64,000 nucleotides of DNA from Rhodovulum steppense (GTDB taxonomy: Bacteria > Pseudomonadota > Alphaproteobacteria > Rhodobacterales > Rhodobacteraceae). Positions 50,626 to 60,127 of this stretch are shown in pieces. Every line of letters starts with the position of its first letter. Position 1 is the first letter of the stretch. The DNA lies in assembly GCF_004339675.1 (NCBI RefSeq), contig NZ_SLVM01000002.1:1-64000 (forward strand), in the 5' to 3' direction. Position numbers and translations under genes: made by a program. Under the pieces are notes generated by a model. It was not told the origin of the DNA. It saw only the letters and a list, made by a program, of their open reading frames with translations, and searched no databases.

Positions 50626-51798
50626 ATGAACGAGGTTGTGATCTGCGGCGCGGCGCGCACGCCCATGGGCGGGTTCCAGGGGGTCTTCGCCGATGTCGAT
50701 GCGCCCACGTTGGGCGCCGCCGCGATTCGCGCGGCGATGATGGGCGCAGGCGTCGAGACGGTGGACGAGTTGCTGATGGGCTGCGTCCTGCCCGCGGGCC
50801 AGGGCCAGGCGCCCGCGCGGCAGGCGGGGTTCAGGGCGGGGCTGGGCGAGGATGTGCCCGCGACCACGCTGAACAAGATGTGCGGCTCGGGGATGAAGAC
50901 GGCGATGATCGCGCATGACCAGCTTGCGCTGGGCGCCGCCGCGGTGATCTGCGCCGGTGGCATGGAAAGCATGACCAACGCCCCCTATATGCTCCCCGCG
51001 ATGCGGGGCGGCGCGCGGATCGGCCATGGTCAAGTCATCGACCACATGTTCCTCGACGGGCTGGAAGACGCCTATGACAAGGGCCGCCTGATGGGCACCT
51101 TTGCCGAGGATTGCGCCGGGCATTTCCAGTTCACCCGGCAGGATCAGGACGACTATGCGCTGGGTTCGCTGTCCAATGCGCTGGCGGCGCAGAAATCCGG
51201 GGCCTTCGAGGGCGAGATCGTGCCCGTGACCGTCACCTCGCGCAGGGGCGAGACGGTTGTGACCGAGGACGAACAGCCCGCCAATGCGCGGCCCGAGAAG
51301 ATCCCGCAACTGAAACCCGCCTTCCGCAAGGACGGCACGGTGACGGCGGCGAATTCCTCGTCGATCTCGGACGGGGCGGCGGCGTTGATCCTGGCGACCC
51401 GGGCCGAGGCCGAGGCGCGCGGCCTGCCCATCCGCGCCCGCATCCTGGGCCATGCGAGCCATGCGCAGGCGCCGGGCTGGTTCACCACGGCGCCGGTTCC
51501 GGCCGCGCAGAAGCTGCTGGCGCGGATCGGCTGGACCAGGGACGATGTTGATCTGTGGGAGGTGAACGAGGCTTTCGCCGTGGTGCCCATGGCCTTCATG
51601 CACGAGATGGGGCTGCCGCGCGAGCGGGTGAACGTGAATGGCGGCGCCTGTGCGCTGGGCCACCCGATCGGGGCCTCGGGCACGCGGATCATCGTCACGC
51701 TGCTGAACGCGCTGGAAAAGCGCGGGTTGAAACGCGGCGTCGCGGCGATCTGCATCGGCGGCGGCGAGGGCACCGCCATCGCCATCGAGCGGCCCTGA
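50626..51798 (+). CDS. Acetyl-CoA acetyltransferase (thiolase)
   Basis: The 390-residue enzyme condenses two acetyl-CoA or cleaves acetoacetyl-CoA. The acyl-binding Cys is C86 in 'TLNKMCGSGMKTAMIA', the second active-site region is 'NVNGGACALGHPIGASGTRI' with the catalytic His, and the final Cys is in 'AAICIGGGEGTAIA'. 'GGMESMTNAPYMLP' is also diagnostic. It stands alone, divergent from the STAS gene and convergent with crtC, at the left edge of the photosynthesis genes. It may serve central metabolism or PHB rather than carotenoid synthesis, since these bacteria make isoprenoids by the MEP route. Confidence 0.93.
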   Translation: MNEVVICGAARTPMGGFQGVFADVDAPTLGAAAIRAAMMGAGVETVDELLMGCVLPAGQGQAPARQAGFRAGLGEDVPATTLNKMCGSGMKTAMIAHDQLALGAAAVICAGGMESMTNAPYMLPAMRGGARIGHGQVIDHMFLDGLEDAYDKGRLMGTFAEDCAGHFQFTRQDQDDYALGSLSNALAAQKSGAFEGEIVPVTVTSRRGETVVTEDEQPANARPEKIPQLKPAFRKDGTVTAANSSSISDGAAALILATRAEAEARGLPIRARILGHASHAQAPGWFTTAPVPAAQKLLARIGWTRDDVDLWEVNEAFAVVPMAFMHEMGLPRERVNVNGGACALGHPIGASGTRIIVTLLNALEKRGLKRGVAAICIGGGEGTAIAIERP

Positions 51799-51804
51799 GC
51801 CAAG

Positions 51805-51834
51805 CGGGCCGCCCTGAACCGGCAAGGCGGCCCG
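51805..51834. terminator. Bidirectional hairpin between the thiolase and crtC genes
   Basis: CGGGCCGCC and GGCGGCCCG form a perfect 9-bp stem with a 12-base loop in the 39-base gap between the two convergent stop codons. Placement suits termination from both sides, though no T runs flank it. Confidence 0.6.
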
Positions 51835-51837
51835 GTC

Positions 51838-52752
51838 CTAGTCCTGAAAACGCCAGCCCGACCGGCGCGGCACCCGGACGGCCAGCATCGGTTTCAGAAG
51901 CGGGCTGGCGAAGCGGTCCAGATCCAGCGCCTCGTGCACGCCCACCATTTCCTCGCCGAAGACCCGGGTGCGCACGGCCGAGCGGCAATAGAACGGCGCG
52001 TCCAGCATGTCGTGAACCTGTTGCGGCACATAGCCCGGATCGGCCCGCGTCTCGCGCCGGACCAGCCATTTCGACCGGGCAAACCGCGTGCGCGGCGGCG
52101 CGTCGATCACCTCGGCCGAGCCATCCGCCCCGAAATGCAGCCCCACCGCCAGTTCGGACCCGTCCCGCACGCTGGCATCGTAGAAGCAGTAGGCGCCGTT
52201 GTCGCGCGTCGGGAAGCGGCCCCAGGTCCAGTAGCTGAAATCGTCCTCCAGCGCATGGATGCCGAAATTCGCGTCGAAATAGCCATGCCCCGTCCATTGC
52301 CAGCCGGGCTGGTTCAGGTCCACCTCGATCTCCGACGACGGCGCGAAGGGCCGCCAGACATGGCTGCCATCCTGTTTCAGCGGCAGTTCGACGGAGGTGA
52401 TCGCGGATGGCGTCACCGTGACCCGCCCCTTCAGCCGCTGCATCCGGGGCCAGGCAACCTCGTCGATGTCGATCAGCAACTGGCTGCCCGTCCAGGTCAG
52501 TTTCGACGGTCCCACCTCGAACCTGTTGCGCGACTGGCGCAGGGCGGCCTGTCCGCGGTCGGTCATCGTCCAGCGTCCGCCGCGGCCATAGGTGGCGACG
52601 TTGATGCAGCAATGGTTTTCCGGGTTCTTCCGCCCCGACCAGCGATACCAGGGCGAAAAGACCGAGCCGATGAACGAGATGATGGAGATCTGCTGTTCGC
52701 CGTCGCGGCTGATGCCGTCGACATACCACCAGGCATAGCCGTCGGGAGGCAC
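51838..52752 (-). CDS. crtC: Carotenoid 1,2-hydratase (hydroxyneurosporene synthase)
   Basis: CrtC adds water to the psi end of neurosporene or lycopene in the spheroidene/spirilloxanthin pathway. Motifs of the family are 'GYAWWYVDGISRDG', 'ISFIGSVFSPWYRWSGRK', 'HCCINVATYG', 'WTGHGYFDANFG' and 'WTWGRFPTRD'. The best start is a GTG at 52752, two bases after the crtD stop, giving 304 residues. No ATG exists near the start of homology, so the start is uncertain. It is the second gene of crtD-crtC. Confidence 0.93.
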   Translation of the reverse strand: MPPDGYAWWYVDGISRDGEQQISIISFIGSVFSPWYRWSGRKNPENHCCINVATYGRGGRWTMTDRGQAALRQSRNRFEVGPSKLTWTGSQLLIDIDEVAWPRMQRLKGRVTVTPSAITSVELPLKQDGSHVWRPFAPSSEIEVDLNQPGWQWTGHGYFDANFGIHALEDDFSYWTWGRFPTRDNGAYCFYDASVRDGSELAVGLHFGADGSAEVIDAPPRTRFARSKWLVRRETRADPGYVPQQVHDMLDAPFYCRSAVRTRVFGEEMVGVHEALDLDRFASPLLKPMLAVRVPRRSGWRFQD

Positions 52753-52754
52753 CT

Positions 52755-54245
52755 CTAGGTCGAAGCAAGGTCCGTCAAGATCGCCTCGGCCGCGTGCCGG
52801 CCGGAGAGGGTTGCCATGGGGATGCCCGCCCCCGGATGCGCGCCCCCCCCCGCCAGATAGAGCCCCGCCACCTTCGTCCGGGCCGTGGGCTTCTTCAACG
52901 AGGCTGTCAGGCCGTGCGGGCTCCGCCCGTATAGGGAACCTTCCGAGGCGGGGAACAGCTTCGCGAACTGCCGCGGCGTCGTCAGCCAGTCCGTCCCCGG
53001 TGTCGGATCGAAGGTCAGCCCGAACCGGGCCAGCGTCTCGAAGGTGCGTGTCCGGCACGTCTGTTTCTCCTCGTCTGTCGGATCGGCCCCGTCCGCCTGG
53101 GGCGGGCCGTTCATAATGATCTCGAACCGTTCCAGCCCCTGCGGAGAGGCGCCGGTGCCCCGGTCCTGCGCGCAGATATAGAGCGTGCCGTCCTCGGGCA
53201 TATGGCCCTTTGCGATCGGATCGAATTCGGTATGCGGATCGGTGCAGAAAAAGACGTTGTGATGGACAAGCTCCGGCCCTTTCGGGATGGCGGCATAGGA
53301 CCAGACATAGGCCGACAGGCTGCGCGGATGGGTGGCCGCGCGCGGCAGCGTGTCGCGCAAACCCTCGCCCAGCAGCCCCGCGCCCAGCGCCGCCGGATCG
53401 CCGTTGAAGACCACGATATCGGCGGGCAGGCGGGCGCCATCCTCCAGATGCACGGCGGCCACGCGGCCCGCGCGCGTCTCGATCCGCGCGACCCCGGTGC
53501 CGAAGGTGAACGCGGCGCCCTGCGCGCGGGCCAGTTGTTCCAGCCCGTGGGCCAGCCGTTTCATGCCGCCCTCGACCCGCCAGACGCCCTGCGCCTCGGC
53601 ATGCCAGATCAGCCCCAGGATCGCGGGCGACCGGAACGGCGAGCCGCCGACATAGGTGGCATAGCGCCCGAAGAGCTGCGCGAGGCGCGGGTCGGTGAAC
53701 TGCGCGCCAAGCGTCTGCGCCAGCGTCCGGTGCGGCGCCATGTCGAGGATCAGCTTGGGATGGGTCAGCACATGCGCGGTCAGCGCGCCCTGCGATGGCC
53801 TGCCCGCCAGCATCATCGGCCCCTCGAACGCCTGATAGAGCCGCCTTGCCCGGGCGCAGAAGGCGCGGAACTCGCGCTCCGCCTGCACCCCGGCAAAGGC
53901 GCCCACAGCGTCCGCGCTGGCCGTTTCGTCGGCGAAGAGGTCCAGCGTTCCGCCATCGGGCCACCAGTGCCGCGCCAGCACCTCCTCGCGGTGCAGCGTC
54001 ACATAGTCCGACAGCCGCGCACCGGTGCTGTTGAAAAGCTCTTCGAAGACCGGGCGAAGGGTCATCACCGTGGGCCCTGCATCGACCGGCCCGGCCTCGG
54101 TCGCCATGGTGCGCATCTTGCCGCCCGGCCCGGGCGCGCGGTCCACGACTTGCACCTTCAGCCCCGCATGGGCCAGCCGGATCGCGGCGGACATCCCGCC
54201 CATTCCAGCGCCGATCACCACGACTTTCACAGCCGGTGCGCCCAT
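52755..54245 (-). CDS. crtD: Hydroxyneurosporene/methoxyneurosporene desaturase
   Basis: CrtD introduces the 3,4-double bond of the hydroxylated or methoxylated carotenoid end. The 496-residue flavoprotein has an N-terminal FAD site 'VVVIGAGMGGMSAAIRLAHAG' (in parts 'VVVIGAGMGGMSAAIR'), the phytoene-desaturase block 'APGPGGKMRTM', 'DAGPTVMTLRPVFEELF', and the C-terminal 'GLYLAGGGAHPGAGIPM'. The ATG at 54245 is preceded by AAGGTGG. It heads crtD-crtC and shares the intergenic region containing a PpsR-type site with crtE. Confidence 0.94.
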   Translation of the reverse strand: MGAPAVKVVVIGAGMGGMSAAIRLAHAGLKVQVVDRAPGPGGKMRTMATEAGPVDAGPTVMTLRPVFEELFNSTGARLSDYVTLHREEVLARHWWPDGGTLDLFADETASADAVGAFAGVQAEREFRAFCARARRLYQAFEGPMMLAGRPSQGALTAHVLTHPKLILDMAPHRTLAQTLGAQFTDPRLAQLFGRYATYVGGSPFRSPAILGLIWHAEAQGVWRVEGGMKRLAHGLEQLARAQGAAFTFGTGVARIETRAGRVAAVHLEDGARLPADIVVFNGDPAALGAGLLGEGLRDTLPRAATHPRSLSAYVWSYAAIPKGPELVHHNVFFCTDPHTEFDPIAKGHMPEDGTLYICAQDRGTGASPQGLERFEIIMNGPPQADGADPTDEEKQTCRTRTFETLARFGLTFDPTPGTDWLTTPRQFAKLFPASEGSLYGRSPHGLTASLKKPTARTKVAGLYLAGGGAHPGAGIPMATLSGRHAAEAILTDLAST

Positions 54246-54285
54246 CTTGATCCACCTCAAGGAATGTTGACTCGAAACCTTAGAC

Positions 54286-54303
54286 TGTCCACCCTGATTT
54301 ACA
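54286..54303. promoter_or_regulatory. PpsR/CrtJ binding site between crtD and crtE
   Basis: TGTCCACCCTGATTTACA is an exact TGT-N12-ACA match to the site of the aerobic photosynthesis-gene repressor PpsR/CrtJ. It lies 41 bases before the crtD start and 70 bases before the crtE start, so one site may serve both divergent units. Confidence 0.8.
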
Positions 54304-54372
54304 ATCGTGAACGTCTTGCCAGCCTGACACATGGGGAATGTGCGGCGGGCCGGACCAGAACGGGGAGCCAAC

Positions 54373-55242
54373 ATGGACCTTTCGGGCCGCATCGAATCCG
54401 CCGTCAGCCGTGCGATCGCAGAGGGACAGGCCGGGGCCGCCCCGCCGAAACTGGCCTCGGCGCTTGACTATGCGCTGTCGCCGGGGGGGGCGCGCATCCG
54501 TCCCAGGATCTGCCTGAATGTCGCGCTGGCCTGCGGCGACGACAAGCCGGAACTGACCGATGCCGCCGCGGTCGCGATCGAGCTGATCCATTCCGCCAGC
54601 CTTGTGCATGACGACATGCCCTGTTTCGACAATGCCGATATCCGCCGCGGCAAGCCCGCCTTGCACAAGGCCTATGGCGAGCCGCTGGCGCTGTTGACCG
54701 GCGACAGCCTGATCGTCGCGGGGTTCGAGGTGCTGGCGCGTGCGGCGCATCACGACTGCCAGCGCGCGGTGGAACTGATCCGCATCCTTGGCGTCCGTAC
54801 CGGCATGCCCTATGGCATCTGCGCGGGGCAGGGCTGGGAAAGCGAGGACAAGATCGACCTGTCGGCCTATCACCGCGCCAAGACCGGCGCGCTGTTCATC
54901 GCGGCCACCTCGATGGGCGCGGTTGCGGCCGGGCAGGAGGCTGGGCCGTGGGAAGAACTGGGCGACCGCATCGGCGAGGCGTTCCAGGTCGCCGACGACC
55001 TGAAGGACGCGCTGCTCGATGCCGAGACGATGGGCAAGCCCGCCGGACAGGACGTGGCCAACAACCGGCCCAGCGCCGTCGCCGAACTGGGCGTCGAGGG
55101 GGCAGTCCAGCGCTTCAAGGACATCCTGTCGGGCGCCATCGCCTCGATCCCGTCCTGCCCGGGCGAGGCGCAGCTGGCCCAGATGGTCCGCGTCATGGCC
55201 GAACGGCTGATCCCCGAGCCCGCGCGCCAGGCCGCCGAATGA
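54373..55242 (+). CDS. crtE: Geranylgeranyl diphosphate synthase
   Basis: CrtE makes the C20 precursor of carotenoids and of the bacteriochlorophyll tail. The 289-residue protein has the first Asp-rich motif '[19 protein letters not shown]' (D80, D81, D86) and the second '[12 protein letters not shown]', plus '[16 protein letters not shown]' and the Arg-rich '[11 protein letters not shown]'. The ATG at 54373 has a GGGGAGCC ribosome binding site. The crtF ATG overlaps its stop by 4 bases. Transcription probably starts in the crtD-crtE gap under PpsR control. Confidence 0.96.
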   Translation: MDLSGRIESAVSRAIAEGQAGAAPPKLASALDYALSPGGARIRPRICLNVALACGDDKPELTDAAAVAIELIHSASLVHDDMPCFDNADIRRGKPALHKAYGEPLALLTGDSLIVAGFEVLARAAHHDCQRAVELIRILGVRTGMPYGICAGQGWESEDKIDLSAYHRAKTGALFIAATSMGAVAAGQEAGPWEELGDRIGEAFQVADDLKDALLDAETMGKPAGQDVANNRPSAVAELGVEGAVQRFKDILSGAIASIPSCPGEAQLAQMVRVMAERLIPEPARQAAE

Positions 55243-56360
55243 CCGAGACCTCTCGCGGGTTCGGCTGGCGCCGCTGGCGCAACCGCAAGATCGCCTCGCG
55301 CGGCTTCCAGTCCTGGGCCAGCCGCTTTCCCCTGACCCGCGGCCATGCGCGGCGCGAGGGCGAGCGGCTGTTCGACCTGGTTTCGGGCTTCGTCTACAGC
55401 CAGGTGCTTTATGCCGTGGTCGAACTGGACCTGCTGGAGGCCACGTTCGACGCGCCGCAAACCGTTGCCGCGCTGGCCGCCCGCAGCCGCATCCCCGAGG
55501 ACCGGATGGAGGCGCTGTGTCAGGCCGCAACCGCGCTGGGCCTGTTCGACAGGGTGGGGGGCGGCTATCAGCTTTCCGCGCTGGGCGCGGCGCTGGTCGG
55601 GGCGCCCGGCGTGATCGGCATGATCCGCCACCACGATGTCTTCTATCGTGACCTCGAGGATCCGGTCGCGCTGCTGCGTGGTGCGCGCGAGACCGAGCTT
55701 GCCCGCTTCTGGCCCTATGTCTTCGGCGCGGGTGCGGCCGAAAACCCGGAGGTGGCGCAACGCTACTCGCAACTGATGGCCGACAGCCAGGCGCTGGTGG
55801 CCGAGGAGACGCTGCGCACGATCCCGTTCGAGGGCATCACGCATCTTCTGGACGTGGGCGGCGGCACCGGCGCGTTTCTGGCGGCCATCGGTGCGGCCAA
55901 TCCGGGCCTGAAGATGACGCTGTTCGATCTGCCCGCAGTGGTGCCCGCCGCCGAGGCGCGGTTTCGCGCGGCGGGCATGGCGGATCGCGTCACCGTCACT
56001 GGGGGCAGCTTCCGCGACGATCCGCTGCCCGCGGGGGCCGATGCGATTTCGCTGATCCGGGTCTGTTACGACCATTCCGACGACACGGTGCGCGCCCTGA
56101 TGGCCAAGGTCTTTGCGGCCCTGCCGCCGGGCGGGCGGTTCATCGTCTCCGAGCCGATGGCGGGTGGCGCGCGTCCTGACCGGCCGGGGGACGTTTATTT
56201 TGCATTCTATTGCATGGCCATGCAGACCGGCAAGGCGCGGTCCCAGGCGCGGCTGGCCAAGATGATGAAAGAGGCGGGATTTCAAGACATTGAGACCCCC
56301 CGCACCCGCCGTCCCTTTGTCACGTCGGTCGTGACCGGGTGTAAACCCGGGGCGACATGA
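55239..56360 (+). CDS. crtF: Hydroxyneurosporene O-methyltransferase
   Basis: CrtF methylates the C1 hydroxyl of the carotenoid with S-adenosylmethionine. The 373-residue protein has an N-terminal helical dimerisation region ('[20 protein letters not shown]' type) and a SAM-binding Rossmann motif '[17 protein letters not shown]' (201-217). Further blocks are '[17 protein letters not shown]', '[18 protein letters not shown]' and '[17 protein letters not shown]', with '[13 protein letters not shown]' near the end. It is the usual partner of crtE and is translationally coupled to it. Confidence 0.95.
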   Translation: MTETSRGFGWRRWRNRKIASRGFQSWASRFPLTRGHARREGERLFDLVSGFVYSQVLYAVVELDLLEATFDAPQTVAALAARSRIPEDRMEALCQAATALGLFDRVGGGYQLSALGAALVGAPGVIGMIRHHDVFYRDLEDPVALLRGARETELARFWPYVFGAGAAENPEVAQRYSQLMADSQALVAEETLRTIPFEGITHLLDVGGGTGAFLAAIGAANPGLKMTLFDLPAVVPAAEARFRAAGMADRVTVTGGSFRDDPLPAGADAISLIRVCYDHSDDTVRALMAKVFAALPPGGRFIVSEPMAGGARPDRPGDVYFAFYCMAMQTGKARSQARLAKMMKEAGFQDIETPRTRRPFVTSVVTGCKPGAT

Positions 56361-56375
56361 TGCCCTGTCGGGGCT

Positions 56376-56393
56376 GTCTAAAAAAGTTGACAC
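56376..56393. promoter_or_regulatory. PpsR/CrtJ site 1 upstream of bchC, overlapping a TTGACA element
   Basis: TGTCTAAAAAAGTTGACA matches TGT-N12-ACA exactly. Its right end TTGACA (56388-56393) is also a consensus sigma70 -35 hexamer, so repressor and polymerase would compete. It is 106 bases upstream of the bchC ATG. Confidence 0.85.
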
Positions 56394-56401
56394 TTGGGGC
56401 T

Positions 56402-56419
56402 GTCTAAATAAACTGACAA
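56402..56419. promoter_or_regulatory. PpsR/CrtJ site 2 upstream of bchC
   Basis: TGTCTAAATAAACTGACA is a second exact TGT-N12-ACA palindrome, 26 bases (about 2.5 turns) from site 1, and nearly identical in its core. Paired sites of this kind are known to allow cooperative PpsR/CrtJ binding. The -10 element of the promoter would lie inside or next to this site. Confidence 0.85.
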
Positions 56420-56481
56420 GAACCGATCACCGCGATGTGAGTCCCGAGTCTCTCGGGGGATAAAACGGAAGGGAGTTGCCC

Positions 56482-57429
56482 ATGGAAACCACAGCCGTCA
56501 TCCTTCGGGGTCCCAAGGAGCTTGGGCTCGGCAGGCTGGCGCTGGCGGAGCCGGGGCCGCGCGACCTGGTCGTGCAGATCTCGCATTCCGGAATCTCCAC
56601 CGGCACCGAAAAGCTGTTCTATACCGGCGAGATGCCGCCCTTCCCCGGCATGGGCTATCCGCTGGTGCCCGGCTACGAGGCCGCGGGCGAGGTGGTCGAG
56701 GCTGGGTCCGACACGAATTTCAAGGTGGGCGAGCGGGTCTTCGTGCCCGGTGCCAACTGCTATGACGGCGCGTTCGGCCTGTTCGGCGGCTCGGCCCGGC
56801 GGCTGGTGACTGATGCCAGCCGCGTCACCCGCATCGACCCGGGCCTTGGTGCCGAGGGGGCGTTGCTGGCGCTGGCCGCGACGGCGCGGCACGCGCTGGC
56901 GGGTGTCGACAAGAAGATGCCGGAACTCATCGTGGGCCACGGCGTTCTGGGCCGCCTTCTGGCGCGGCTGACCATCGCCGCCGGTGCCCCCGCCCCGACC
57001 GTGTGGGAGATCAACCCCGCCCGGGCCGGTGGCGCCGAAGGCTACGAAGTGCTGCATCCCGACGAGGACCCGCGCCGCGACTACCGCACGATCTACGACG
57101 CCTCGGGCGTCGGCAGCCTGCTTGACAGCCTCATCACCCGCATCGCCAAGGGCGGCGAGGTGGTGCTGGCCGGGTTCTATACCCAACCTCTGTCCTTCGC
57201 CTTCCCGCCCGCCTTCATGAAGGAGGCCCGCCTGCGCATCGCTGCCGAGTGGGACCGCGAAGACCTGCTTGCAACGCGCCAGCTTGTGGAAGCTGGCGCG
57301 CTGTCGCTGGGGGGGCTGATTACCCACAGCGTTCCCGCGGAAAAGGCCGCAGAAGCCTATGAAACCGCATTCAACGATCCTGCCTGTCTGAAAATGATCC
57401 TGAACTGGGGAGCCGAACATGACGCTTGA
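56482..57429 (+). CDS. bchC: 3-hydroxyethyl bacteriochlorophyllide a dehydrogenase
   Basis: BchC oxidises the hydroxyethyl group of ring A to the acetyl group of bacteriochlorophyll a. The 315-residue protein is a zinc-alcohol-dehydrogenase-like enzyme: '[19 protein letters not shown]', '[17 protein letters not shown]', '[14 protein letters not shown]' (cofactor fold) and '[17 protein letters not shown]'. The ATG at 56482 follows GGGAG. Two PpsR-type sites lie upstream. Its 3' end overlaps bchX by 11 bases. Confidence 0.95.
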   Translation: METTAVILRGPKELGLGRLALAEPGPRDLVVQISHSGISTGTEKLFYTGEMPPFPGMGYPLVPGYEAAGEVVEAGSDTNFKVGERVFVPGANCYDGAFGLFGGSARRLVTDASRVTRIDPGLGAEGALLALAATARHALAGVDKKMPELIVGHGVLGRLLARLTIAAGAPAPTVWEINPARAGGAEGYEVLHPDEDPRRDYRTIYDASGVGSLLDSLITRIAKGGEVVLAGFYTQPLSFAFPPAFMKEARLRIAAEWDREDLLATRQLVEAGALSLGGLITHSVPAEKAAEAYETAFNDPACLKMILNWGAEHDA

Positions 57430-58420
57430 TGTCCCGAATATCAAAGACATCGACCAGCGGTTGAGGGACGAGGCGAACGAGCCTCTGGACGACATCCCCC
57501 TGACCGAGCCGACCAAGAAGACCCAGATCATCGCGATCTACGGCAAGGGCGGCATCGGCAAGTCGTTCACGCTGGCCAACCTGTCCAACATGATGGCCGA
57601 ACAGGGCAAGCGCGTGCTGCTGATCGGCTGCGACCCGAAATCGGACACCACGTCGCTGCTGTTCGGCGGCAAGGCGTGCCCAACGATCATCGAGACATCG
57701 ACCAAGAAGAAGCTCGCTGGCGAGGAAGTGCAGATCGGCGATGTCTGCTTCAAGCGCAACGGCGTCTTCGCGATGGAACTGGGCGGGCCTGAGGTGGGGC
57801 GCGGCTGCGGCGGCCGGGGCATCATCCACGGCTTCGAGCTGTTGGAAAAGCTGGGCTTCCACGACTGGGATTTCGACTACGTGCTGCTCGACTTCCTGGG
57901 CGACGTGGTCTGCGGCGGCTTCGGCCTGCCGATCGCCCGCGACATGGCGCAGAAGGTGATCCTGGTCGGTTCGAACGACCTGCAATCGCTGTATGTGGCC
58001 AACAATGTCTGCTCGGCGGTGGAATATTTCCGAAAGCTTGGCGGCAATGTCGGCGTCGCGGGGCTGGTCATCAACAAGGATGACGGCACCGGCGAGGCGC
58101 AGGCCTTTGCCAAGGCGGTGAACATCCCCGTGCTGGCCGCGATCCCGCAGGACGAGGAACTGCGCCGGAAATCGGCCAATTACCAGATCGTCGGCACCAA
58201 TGCCGGACCTTGGGGTGCGCTGTTCGGCGCGCTGGCCGAAGCCGTGGCCGAGGCCCCGCCGATCCGGCCCGCGCCGCTGGATCAGGACGGCCTGCTGGGC
58301 CTGTTCAGCCCCGAGGAAACCGGCGCCGGGTTCGAACTGATGCCCGCGACCGATGCGGACATGCGCGGCAAGAACGCCAAGCCCAAGAAATCCCTCGAAG
58401 TGGTCTACGACGATGTTTGA
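57419..58420 (+). CDS. bchX: Chlorophyllide a reductase iron protein, subunit X
   Basis: BchX is the NifH-like electron donor of chlorophyllide a reductase, which reduces ring B. The 333-residue protein has Walker A '[16 protein letters not shown]' (from residue 41), '[16 protein letters not shown]', and the two cluster Cys in '[16 protein letters not shown]' (C130) and '[17 protein letters not shown]' (C165), matching the positions that bind a [4Fe-4S] cluster between two subunits. It overlaps bchC at the 5' end and a small ORF at the 3' end. Confidence 0.97.
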   Translation: MTLDVPNIKDIDQRLRDEANEPLDDIPLTEPTKKTQIIAIYGKGGIGKSFTLANLSNMMAEQGKRVLLIGCDPKSDTTSLLFGGKACPTIIETSTKKKLAGEEVQIGDVCFKRNGVFAMELGGPEVGRGCGGRGIIHGFELLEKLGFHDWDFDYVLLDFLGDVVCGGFGLPIARDMAQKVILVGSNDLQSLYVANNVCSAVEYFRKLGGNVGVAGLVINKDDGTGEAQAFAKAVNIPVLAAIPQDEELRRKSANYQIVGTNAGPWGALFGALAEAVAEAPPIRPAPLDQDGLLGLFSPEETGAGFELMPATDADMRGKNAKPKKSLEVVYDDV

Positions 58421-58550
58421 CCTCGACGAACTCTCCCGCTGGGACGCGGCGCTCAAGGCGCTCTCCCATCACGAGAAACCGGAACCTGACGCGCATCGCA
58501 AGGCGGCCGACCGCGAACCGGCCCCCATGCGCGAGATGGAGGACGCATGA
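58413..58550 (+). CDS. 45-residue ORF coupled between bchX and bchY
   Basis: A short frame starts at an ATG 8 bases inside the bchX 3' end and stops with a TGA that overlaps the bchY ATG (ATGA). The product is hydrophilic: '[17 protein letters not shown]' could form an amphipathic helix, followed by a His/Glu/Asp/Lys/Arg-rich tail 'HHEKPEPDAHRKAADREP' and 'MREMEDA'. There are no membrane segments. Overlap at both ends implies translational coupling in bchCXYZ. I do not recognise a family; it might tune BchX:BchYZ levels or be an accessory factor. Confidence 0.55.
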   Translation: MFDLDELSRWDAALKALSHHEKPEPDAHRKAADREPAPMREMEDA

Positions 58551-60127
58551 CCGAAGAGGTCACATATGACACCGCCCACAGGGCGCAGGTGATCGAGGGC
58601 ACGCCAAGGGGGCAGGGAAACGCCCCCATGACGGCCGATCCGGCGCTGGGCGACGGCATGGGCTGCCATGCCGGAGCGGCCGAGATGGAAACGGCGGCCC
58701 GCAGCGCTGGCAAGTCCGAGATTCTCGACCAGTATGCCAAGGATTATCCGCAAGGCCCGCATGACAAGCCGCAAAGCATGTGCCCGGCCTTCGGCTCGCT
58801 CCGCGTGGGCCTTCGGATGCGCCGCGTGGCGACGGTGCTGTCGGGTTCGGCCTGCTGTGTCTATGGCCTGACCTTCGTCAGCCATTTCTACGGCGCGCGG
58901 CGGTCGGTGGGCTATGTTCCGTTCAGTTCCGAAACGCTGGTCACCGGCAAGCTGTTCGAGGATATCCGCGAGGCGGTGCACGAACTGGCCGATCCCGACC
59001 GCTATGACGCCATCGTGGTGACGAACCTGTGCGTTCCCACCGCCTCGGGCGTGCCGCTGCGGCTGCTGCCGGACGAGATCAACGGTGTGCGGATCGTCGG
59101 TATCGACGTGCCGGGTTTCGGCGTGCCGACCCATGCCGAGGCCAAGGACGTGCTGGCGGGCGCGATGCTGAACTATGCCCGCAAGGAGATCATGGCAGGC
59201 CCCGTCGCCGCGCCCGAGGGTGGGCTGTCCGACCGGCCGACCGTGACGCTTCTGGGCGAGATGTTCCCGGCCGATCCCATCGTGATCGGCAAGCTGCTCG
59301 ACCCGCTCGGGCTGGCCTGCGGACCCGTGGTGCCCTGCCGCGAGTGGCGCGAGCTTTACGCCGCGCTGGACTGCGGCGCCGTGGCGGCGATCCATCCGTT
59401 CTACACTGCCGCCATGCGTGAATTCGACGCGGCCGGTCGGCCCATCGTCGGCTCGGCCCCGGTGGGACATGATGGCACAGCCGCCTGGCTTGCCAATATC
59501 GGCGATGCCTTCGGTCTGCCTGCCGACAAGGTCGCGGCGGCGCAGAACATGTTCCTGCCCGCCATCAAGGGCGCGCTGGCCGGGGCGCCGATCAACGGCA
59601 CGATCACGCTGTCGGGCTATGAGGGATCGGAACTGCTGGTGGCCCGTCTGCTGATCGAGTCCGGTGCAAATATTCCTTATGTCGGAACGGCTTGCGCGAA
59701 GACGAAGCAATCCGAGGCCGATCGCGACTGGCTGGAATCCAAGGGCGTCAAGGTCAAGTTCCGCGCCTCGCTCGAGGATGATTGCGCCGCGATGGAGGCG
59801 ATCCGGCCCGATCTTGCCATCGGCACCACGCCGGTCGTGCAGAAGGCCAAGGAACTGGCCATCCCGGGCCTCTACTTCACCAACCTGATTTCGGCCCGTC
59901 CGCTGATGGGACCGGCCGGGGCGGGGTCGCTCGCGCAGGTGGTGAACTCGGCGATTGCGAACAAGGGCCGCATGGCGTCGATGCGCGAATTCTTCGAAGG
60001 TGTCGGGGAGGGCGATACCGCGGGCGTGTGGGAGGGGGAGCCGAATCTCCACCCCGAGTTCCGGGAGGCCCACCAGAAGAAACTCGACAAGAAGCGTCGC
60101 GCCGAAAAGGCGGAGGAAATGATCTGA
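58547..60127 (+). CDS. bchY: Chlorophyllide a reductase subunit Y
   Basis: BchY is the NifD-like subunit that, with BchZ, forms the catalytic component of chlorophyllide a reductase. The 526-residue protein has an N-terminal extension, then '[18 protein letters not shown]' (C79) and '[20 protein letters not shown]' (C103/C104), where the family has its [4Fe-4S] ligands. Later blocks are '[20 protein letters not shown]' and '[20 protein letters not shown]'. The bchZ ATG overlaps its stop by one base. Confidence 0.97.
   Translation: MTEEVTYDTAHRAQVIEGTPRGQGNAPMTADPALGDGMGCHAGAAEMETAARSAGKSEILDQYAKDYPQGPHDKPQSMCPAFGSLRVGLRMRRVATVLSGSACCVYGLTFVSHFYGARRSVGYVPFSSETLVTGKLFEDIREAVHELADPDRYDAIVVTNLCVPTASGVPLRLLPDEINGVRIVGIDVPGFGVPTHAEAKDVLAGAMLNYARKEIMAGPVAAPEGGLSDRPTVTLLGEMFPADPIVIGKLLDPLGLACGPVVPCREWRELYAALDCGAVAAIHPFYTAAMREFDAAGRPIVGSAPVGHDGTAAWLANIGDAFGLPADKVAAAQNMFLPAIKGALAGAPINGTITLSGYEGSELLVARLLIESGANIPYVGTACAKTKQSEADRDWLESKGVKVKFRASLEDDCAAMEAIRPDLAIGTTPVVQKAKELAIPGLYFTNLISARPLMGPAGAGSLAQVVNSAIANKGRMASMREFFEGVGEGDTAGVWEGEPNLHPEFREAHQKKLDKKRRAEKAEEMI

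Noticed and set aside
54247-54260. TTGATCCACCTCAA, close to the FnrL consensus TTGAT-N4-ATCAA, before crtD
   Set aside because: It has a mismatch and overlaps the crtD ribosome binding site, so it is poorly placed for an activator. Chance is the simpler explanation.
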